DNA from: KBS-96 sp964247975
GTDB lineage: Bacteria > Acidobacteriota > Terriglobia > Bryobacterales > Bryobacteraceae
Direction of reading: 5' to 3'
Length of the DNA: 64,000 bases
Assembly (NCBI GenBank): GCA_964247975.1
Contig: CAXTWH010000010.1
Coordinates: 1 to 64,000 of the forward strand
A program made the position numbers and the translations under genes. The notes below the pieces were generated by a model. It worked only from the letters and a program-made list of their open reading frames with translations. It was not told where the DNA came from and ran no database searches. Below are positions 59,379 to 64,000 of the stretch, piece by piece (position 1 is the stretch's first letter; the number at the start of each line of letters is the position of its first letter).

Positions 59379-60632
59379 ATGCAGCTTCGAGTTCTCGCAT
59401 TTGTATTGGCAGGCGGCAAAGGCACTCGCCTTTCACCCTTAACGAAGGAACGCGCTAAACCGGCAGTGCCGTTTGGCGGCAGATACCGTATTGTTGATTT
59501 TGTACTGAGCAATTTATTGAATTCAGGCATATTTTCCATCTATGTCTTAACCCAGTTTAAAAGCCAATCCTTGCTGCAACATCTGCGCGAAGGTTGGGAA
59601 GTCACCGGCCTGATGAAGAACAATTTCATCATTCCCGTTCCTGCGCAGATGCGCACGCCGGACGAAGAATGGTACCGGGGTACGGCCGACGCCATCTATC
59701 AAAACATCAATCTGATTGAACAAGCCGATCCTCATGTGGTGGTCATTTTCGGCGCGGATCATATCTATCGCATGAACATCCGGCAGATGATTGAGTTTCA
59801 CGTTGAAAAGCGGGCCAGTGTCTCAATTGCCGCCATTCCGGTAGCAAAAGAAATGGCCAGCGAGTTCGGCGTGATTGAAACCGATGCTGAAGGCTCGGTC
59901 TGCGGCTTTCATGAAAAGCGGGCCGACGCTCCCACTATGCCCGGCGATCCGAAGCGCGTTTTCGCGTCAATGGGCAATTATGTTTTCTCCACCGAACTGC
60001 TGGTGCGCGAGCTTTATAATGATGCGCAAAACCCGAAAAGCGCGCACGATTTCGGCAAGGACATTCTGCCTGGGCTGATTGGCCGGGCGGACATGTACGC
60101 TTATGATTTTCAAACCAATCGGATTCCGGGCGATCCCATCGGTTTTCCTTCTTACTGGCGGGATGTTGGCACCCTGGATGCCTATTACGAAGCCAGCATG
60201 GATCTGCGCGCCGTATCGCCGGAGCTGAACTTATATAACCGCCAATGGCCTTTGCGCACCGCTGGCTACTCTGACGCGCCCGCGAAATTCGTTTTCGATG
60301 AAGAAGGGCGTCGCGGATTAGCGGTTGATTCCATTGTGGCCGGCGGCAGCATCATTTCTGGTGGAACGGTAAAAGGCTCTATTATTGGCCGAGGCGTGAA
60401 GATCCATACCGGCGCTCAGGTGGAAGATTCCGTGTTGTTCGATAACTGCGACATCGGCCGTCATGCAAAAGTGAGGCGCGCGCTGCTTGACAAAAATGTC
60501 AAAATTCGGGAAGGCGCCGAAATCGGCTACAACCTGGAAGAAGACCGGAAAAAATACTTCGTCACTGAAAGCGGAATTGTGGTGATTGAGGGGCATCGCT
60601 CCACCGTCGATATTGCCACCATTCAGGTGTAA
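59379..60632 (+). CDS. glgC: Glucose-1-phosphate adenylyltransferase
   Basis: GlgC makes ADP-glucose for glycogen or trehalose-type synthesis. LAFVLAGGKGTRLSPLTKER is the nucleotide loop, KPAVPFGGRYRIVDFVLSN is the second signature, VVIFGADHIYRMNIRQMIEF contains the catalytic Asp, and IPGDPIGFPSYWRDVGTLDA is the substrate loop. A left-handed helix follows with RGVKIHTGAQVEDSVLFDNC. The protein has 417 residues from the ATG at 59379, which has GGAGG at 59366; the frame back to the GTG at 59358 is rejected for that reason. Confidence 0.95.
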   Translation: MQLRVLAFVLAGGKGTRLSPLTKERAKPAVPFGGRYRIVDFVLSNLLNSGIFSIYVLTQFKSQSLLQHLREGWEVTGLMKNNFIIPVPAQMRTPDEEWYRGTADAIYQNINLIEQADPHVVVIFGADHIYRMNIRQMIEFHVEKRASVSIAAIPVAKEMASEFGVIETDAEGSVCGFHEKRADAPTMPGDPKRVFASMGNYVFSTELLVRELYNDAQNPKSAHDFGKDILPGLIGRADMYAYDFQTNRIPGDPIGFPSYWRDVGTLDAYYEASMDLRAVSPELNLYNRQWPLRTAGYSDAPAKFVFDEEGRRGLAVDSIVAGGSIISGGTVKGSIIGRGVKIHTGAQVEDSVLFDNCDIGRHAKVRRALLDKNVKIREGAEIGYNLEEDRKKYFVTESGIVVIEGHRSTVDIATIQV

Positions 60633-60633
60633 C

Positions 60634-62331
60634 CTACGCGTGTGATTGCTTAGAGCGCGGCGGTGGAGAGTTGCCCCGCGCCGCGCTGATAATTAATCCG
60701 GCCGTTACTACCACTAAACACCCGATCACGTTGAACCAGAGATAGGTAATCTTGGTCAGCCAACCGGTCAGTAGAATCACGGTCTGCCCGGTCAGCACGC
60801 CCCAGAAGGCTGCCGTTCCGCCGACCCGTTTGAAGAAAAACGCCAGCACGAATACCCCCAGTATGCTGCCGTAAAAATAGGATCCAATCAGGTTCACGGC
60901 TTCAATCAAAGCGCCGAAGCTGCGGGTGGAATTTGCAAATGTGACCGCATAAAACCCCCAGAATGCCGTTAAAATCCGGGAAGCCCAGAGGTAATGGGTA
61001 TCGCTTCCGTTTTTGTTAATGAAACGTCGGTACCAATCCACCACGCTGACCGTAGCCAGCGAGTTGATTTCACCGGAACTGGATGAAATTGCTGCCGTGA
61101 AAATAACAGCAATCAGCAGGCCCACAACTCCCACCGGCAGAAACTTTGTGACAAACGAAACGAAAATATAATTTGTGTCATTGAACCCTTTGGTATGTTC
61201 CAAAGAATCCACTGCCGCCAGCATCTGCTTGCGAACCGCCTCAAACCTCTGCTCGGATGCGCGAAATTCGGCAGTTTGTCGGGCTGACGAACCTTGGTCC
61301 AACCCGCTTGAAAGTTTAAATGCCGCTTGGCGGCGATCTTCAAAAGCATTGTTATACGCTTGCTGAAGCGGAGCCCAAGCCGCTGTTTGACTGAGCCGTT
61401 CAGCTTCCGCTGGATGAAACACAGCCGGCGGCTTCACAAACAGAAACAGCACAAACACCATCGCTCCAATAAACAGGATGAACGCCTGCATCGGAATCTT
61501 AGCGGTGGCGTTGAAAATCAAACTTAAACGGCTTTGGCCCACGGACCGCCCGGTCAGATAACGCTGAACCTGGCTTTGATCGCAGCCGAAATAAGCCAGT
61601 GCCAGGAATGCTCCGCCGATCAGTCCGCTCCACACGTTGTACCGGTTATTCAGATTCCAATGAAAATCAACGGCGTTTAAGCGTCCGGCAATGCCTGCTA
61701 AATGCATCGCCTGGGCGACGCTCACCTGCTGCGGCATCAGGCGAAATGCCAGAATGAGGCTGAGCACCAGGGCCGCCATAATCATCATCATCTGTTGAAC
61801 ATCGGCCCAGGTCACTGCTTTGATGCCGCCGGTAGTGGTGTAAAGAACAATCAAAGCGCCCATCATGCTGGTGGTGATGTAATCCGGCCAGCGCAGAACC
61901 ACTGATAGAACCACCGCCGGGGCATACAATGAAAGCCCTGCTGCTAGACCTCGCTGAATCAGAAACACGAGGCTCACCAGAGCTCGCGTTTTGGTGTCGA
62001 AGCGTTTTTCCAGGTACTCGTAAGCAGTGTAAACGTTAGCGCGATGAAATATGGGCACAGCGGTAACGCAAAGAATCACCATTGCGAGCGGCAGGCCGAA
62101 GTAAAACTGAACAAACCTCATGCCGTCCGTATAAGCTTGCGCGGTGGTGGAAATAAATGTGACCGCGCTGGCCTGGGTAGCCATAATCGACAAGCCCATC
62201 GCATACCAGGGCATCGATCTGCCCGCCCGCAGAAAACTGTCCACGGTGTTGCTGCTGCGTCCGCGATAGATGCCGTAGCTGACAATAAACGTAAGCCAAC
62301 CGAAAAAGACCAGCCAATCCAGCAGTTTCAT
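60634..62331 (-). CDS. Sodium:solute symporter family protein
   Basis: The 565-residue protein has about fourteen hydrophobic segments. WLTFIVSYGIYRGRSSNTVD, then SFLRAGRSMPWYAMGLSIMA and EYLEKRFDTKTRALVSLVFL, are SSS signatures of the SGLT/sialic-acid type. It has an extra polar loop of about 100 residues (EAERLSQTAAWAPLQQAYNN, then AEFRASEQRFEAVRKQMLAA) that is not usual. The start overlaps the cutC stop, so the pair is coupled. The solute is unknown. Confidence 0.85.
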   Translation of the reverse strand: MKLLDWLVFFGWLTFIVSYGIYRGRSSNTVDSFLRAGRSMPWYAMGLSIMATQASAVTFISTTAQAYTDGMRFVQFYFGLPLAMVILCVTAVPIFHRANVYTAYEYLEKRFDTKTRALVSLVFLIQRGLAAGLSLYAPAVVLSVVLRWPDYITTSMMGALIVLYTTTGGIKAVTWADVQQMMMIMAALVLSLILAFRLMPQQVSVAQAMHLAGIAGRLNAVDFHWNLNNRYNVWSGLIGGAFLALAYFGCDQSQVQRYLTGRSVGQSRLSLIFNATAKIPMQAFILFIGAMVFVLFLFVKPPAVFHPAEAERLSQTAAWAPLQQAYNNAFEDRRQAAFKLSSGLDQGSSARQTAEFRASEQRFEAVRKQMLAAVDSLEHTKGFNDTNYIFVSFVTKFLPVGVVGLLIAVIFTAAISSSSGEINSLATVSVVDWYRRFINKNGSDTHYLWASRILTAFWGFYAVTFANSTRSFGALIEAVNLIGSYFYGSILGVFVLAFFFKRVGGTAAFWGVLTGQTVILLTGWLTKITYLWFNVIGCLVVVTAGLIISAARGNSPPPRSKQSHA

Positions 62332-63035
62332 CTTCCATCGCCTTCATCCGTATGGTTAATCGAATTGTCCAAAATCCTGCGCAGCCGGGCTACTTTGGCG
62401 CTTTCGAGTTTCCCCTGGGAATCCCGCACTGCCCGGCCCGTATGAAATTCCGATAAAATCGGCGACTGCGCCAGATAAGCCAGAACCCGTTCACTGATGC
62501 CGCCTCCGGCAAGTACCGTAATTTCAGGCCCGACTTTGCATTGTAATTGTTCCAGATTCTGAATGCGTTCCGTTGGTGCGCCGGAACCGCCGCTGGCCAG
62601 AATGCGATTCACCATTGGATAAGTTTTCAAACATTGTATTGTTGCCGGTAAATGGTGAACGCATTCAATGGCGCGGTGAAAAGTAATCTGTTTAGTCGCG
62701 GCAGCGGCCAACAGGTTTTGCATAGCCGCTTGGTCTACCGTTCCACCGCGCAGAAATCCCAGCACCAATCCCTTAATCGGTAGTTCGGCCAATTGCTCGG
62801 CCTGCCGTTCAAGCACTCTCAATTCATTCTCATCAGCAATTTCAAAGGTTGGGTTGTGTCGAAGCATCACCCTCACCGGAATGGAAACAGAACGAACCAC
62901 TTGTTCAACTGTTTGCAGGGATGGAGTTAAGCCGCCCTTATCCATCTCGCGGACGAGTTCCAAACGATGTGCGCCGCTTTCTTCCGCCGTGCGCGCTTCT
63001 TCCGCGGAGGTTACAATCACTTCCAACAGTTTCAA
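62328..63035 (-). CDS. cutC: CutC family protein
   Basis: CutC is a TIM-barrel protein named for copper homeostasis, although its role is disputed. LLEVIVTSAEEARTAEESGA, then HRLELVREMDKGGLTPSLQT and VMLRHNPTFEIADENEL, match the family; ITFHRAIECVHHLP and ILASGGSGAPT follow, in agreement with the usual HRA and TSG segments. From a TTG at 63035, with GAGGG eight bases upstream, the protein has 235 residues, the normal length. The open frame to 63140 has a hydrophilic leader and is rejected. The stop overlaps the symporter start (ATGA), so the pair may act on the same substrate. Confidence 0.88.
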   Translation of the reverse strand: MKLLEVIVTSAEEARTAEESGAHRLELVREMDKGGLTPSLQTVEQVVRSVSIPVRVMLRHNPTFEIADENELRVLERQAEQLAELPIKGLVLGFLRGGTVDQAAMQNLLAAAATKQITFHRAIECVHHLPATIQCLKTYPMVNRILASGGSGAPTERIQNLEQLQCKVGPEITVLAGGGISERVLAYLAQSPILSEFHTGRAVRDSQGKLESAKVARLRRILDNSINHTDEGDGR

Positions 63036-63055
63036 TTTCGAACCCTCTTGGAGGT

Positions 63056-63199
63056 TCACGAGAACATCCGCATAAAGATGTACAGGCACGCAATTAGAAA
63101 AACAAGATAGATCAACACTGCCGTATACAAGCGGGGCCAAGTCCGCAGAATTGGCGGCGGCTCCGCGTCATTTTGGTTGGAATCTATCGGCTGATTCAC
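63056..63199 (-). CDS. Small single-pass membrane protein
   Basis: A 47-residue protein from a GTG at 63199, which overlaps the TGA of the upstream gene in a GTGA. NQPIDSNQNDAEPPPILRTW is polar and Pro-rich, then RLYTAVLIYLVFLIACLYIF is a membrane helix. Small proteins of this kind commonly follow the PIG-L genes of Acidobacteriota. It may anchor or assist the upstream protein. The function is unknown. Confidence 0.6.
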   Translation of the reverse strand: MNQPIDSNQNDAEPPPILRTWPRLYTAVLIYLVFLIACLYIFMRMFS

Positions 63200-64000
63200 T
63201 CGGGCCGTCCGCTCGTTACGGTTCCTGCCGAAAGGTTTGCCGTTCCTAACGTTTTCGAAGCGCTCAGGAAATTTGCAAAAATCCGGTAAGCTCCGGGAAC
63301 GCCTGCTGGTAGCTCCCGGAACCACGAAAATGCCGTAAAAATGTAAACGCCTTTACCATACCTTGTCACCAGCGTTGCGCCTCGTAAAGGAGCTTCGCCC
63401 GGATCATGCATTTCAAATGGCGTTAAGTAATGTGTGTCCCATTTGGAAGCGAAATAAAGTCCGCGTTCCTGAATCCAGCCCGCAAAATCATCCGGTGTGA
63501 TTTTGTTCGGCTGATTTAATAAGGGATCTTTTGGATCATACTGCACGGGCGAGTTTTCTACCGTAACCCGCAGATTCCCAATCTCGAAAGGATATGGCCC
63601 AAGATGCTGCAAATCCTTGGCGCGATCTCGTTCAATGCGATTGTATTGAACAATCAGGGTGCCGCCGTTTGAAAGATATTGCAGCAGGCGTGATTGGTTG
63701 GCTACGAGGTCGGGCCGTTCCGTGTAAGCGCGAATGCCGGTTACAATCGCGTCATAAACGCTCAAGTCGCCTTGCGCCAAGTCTTTTTCTCCGAGCAGGG
63801 TCACTTCGCAGCCGAGCTGGCGCAATGCTTCCGGTTCATCATCGCCGGAACCCATCACATAGCCGATATGCTTGGCTAAGGTAATCGCATCCGTCCGCAC
63901 CAGTCTGGCTTCCGCTTTCGGAAAAAGTGTTTGCACAGGAATGTGAGAATAGATGATTTTGTGGACTGCCACATCAATTGTTTTTCCGCTGCTTTGAAGA
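63196..64000 (-). CDS. PIG-L (LmbE) family protein, C-terminal part, 5' end outside the window
   Basis: The frame is open to the right edge. The visible 267 residues match the C-terminal domain of long acidobacterial PIG-L proteins. IGYVMGSGDDEPEALRQLGC, then DLSVYDAIVTGIRAYTERPD and GGTLIVQYNRIERD, form a glutamine-amidotransferase-like (flavodoxin) domain, and ITPDDFAGWIQERGLYFASK follows. The deacetylase domain lies outside. The full protein should cut N-acetyl groups from sugars outside the cell. It overlaps the small membrane gene by four bases. Confidence 0.75.
   Translation of the reverse strand, partial: LQSSGKTIDVAVHKIIYSHIPVQTLFPKAEARLVRTDAITLAKHIGYVMGSGDDEPEALRQLGCEVTLLGEKDLAQGDLSVYDAIVTGIRAYTERPDLVANQSRLLQYLSNGGTLIVQYNRIERDRAKDLQHLGPYPFEIGNLRVTVENSPVQYDPKDPLLNQPNKITPDDFAGWIQERGLYFASKWDTHYLTPFEMHDPGEAPLRGATLVTRYGKGVYIFTAFSWFRELPAGVPGAYRIFANFLSASKTLGTANLSAGTVTSGRPE

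Noticed and set aside
1..64000. CRISPR arrays, insertion sequences, rRNA
   Set aside because: No regular repeat-spacer array, transposase frame or rRNA signature was seen anywhere in the window.

Overview
The window looks like chromosomal DNA from an Acidobacteriota bacterium, probably of the Bryobacterales/Solibacter type. The clues are a VWFA-related acidobacterial secreted protein, an ECF-like sigma factor paired with a Ser/Thr kinase fused to a beta-propeller, a long acidobacterial-type PIG-L (LmbE) protein with a small membrane protein behind it, and DedA-rhodanese and TolB-type propeller proteins. No rRNA is present. Two tRNAs were found: Arg-CCG and Gln-TTG.

Layout. 0-12 kb holds housekeeping genes: a partial crotonase, an AI-2E transporter, a capsule-export protein, purE-purK, a pdxR-pdxS-pdxT vitamin B6 cluster with a tandem-repeat operator, a LMW phosphatase/arsenate reductase and an FAD amine oxidase. 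12.2-13.1 kb is a gene graveyard with a frameshifted DUF433 antitoxin, a broken copy of a kinase N-terminus and a PEP-CTERM tail fragment. 13.1-19.1 kb is a signalling locus: sigma factor, kinase, PI-PLC-like secreted enzyme and a small membrane ORF. Three copies of one spaced 5' motif, KGCASTTT-N11-CWCTCGCTT, precede three of its genes. 19.5-35.2 kb returns to host genes. Among them is a DedA-rhodanese gene interrupted by an in-frame TGA at a position I recall as usually Cys; the TGA is followed by a hairpin that fits a bacterial SECIS, so it may encode a selenoprotein.

35.3-52.2 kb is one co-directional minus-strand block of about 17 kb holding only virion genes: small and large terminase, portal, scaffold, P22-type coat, connectors, tail tube, a tail-assembly chaperone pair joined by a -1 slippery site (A AAA AAC), a very short tape-measure candidate, two distal-tail proteins, a hub with a putative Fe-S cysteine set, and a TIM-barrel-like tail protein. 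I see no integrase, repressor, replication, holin or endolysin gene. The content and order resemble a gene transfer agent (GTA) more than an active prophage; this is the main candidate for an undescribed system.

52.4-64 kb is again host DNA: a VWFA protein, an orphan AbrB-type antitoxin, tRNA-Gln, two pseudopilins and a secretin, smpB, leucyl aminopeptidase, glgC, a sodium:solute symporter overlapping cutC, and the C-terminal end of a PIG-L protein that runs off the window. All family names come from motif reading and memory of the families; no database search was run.
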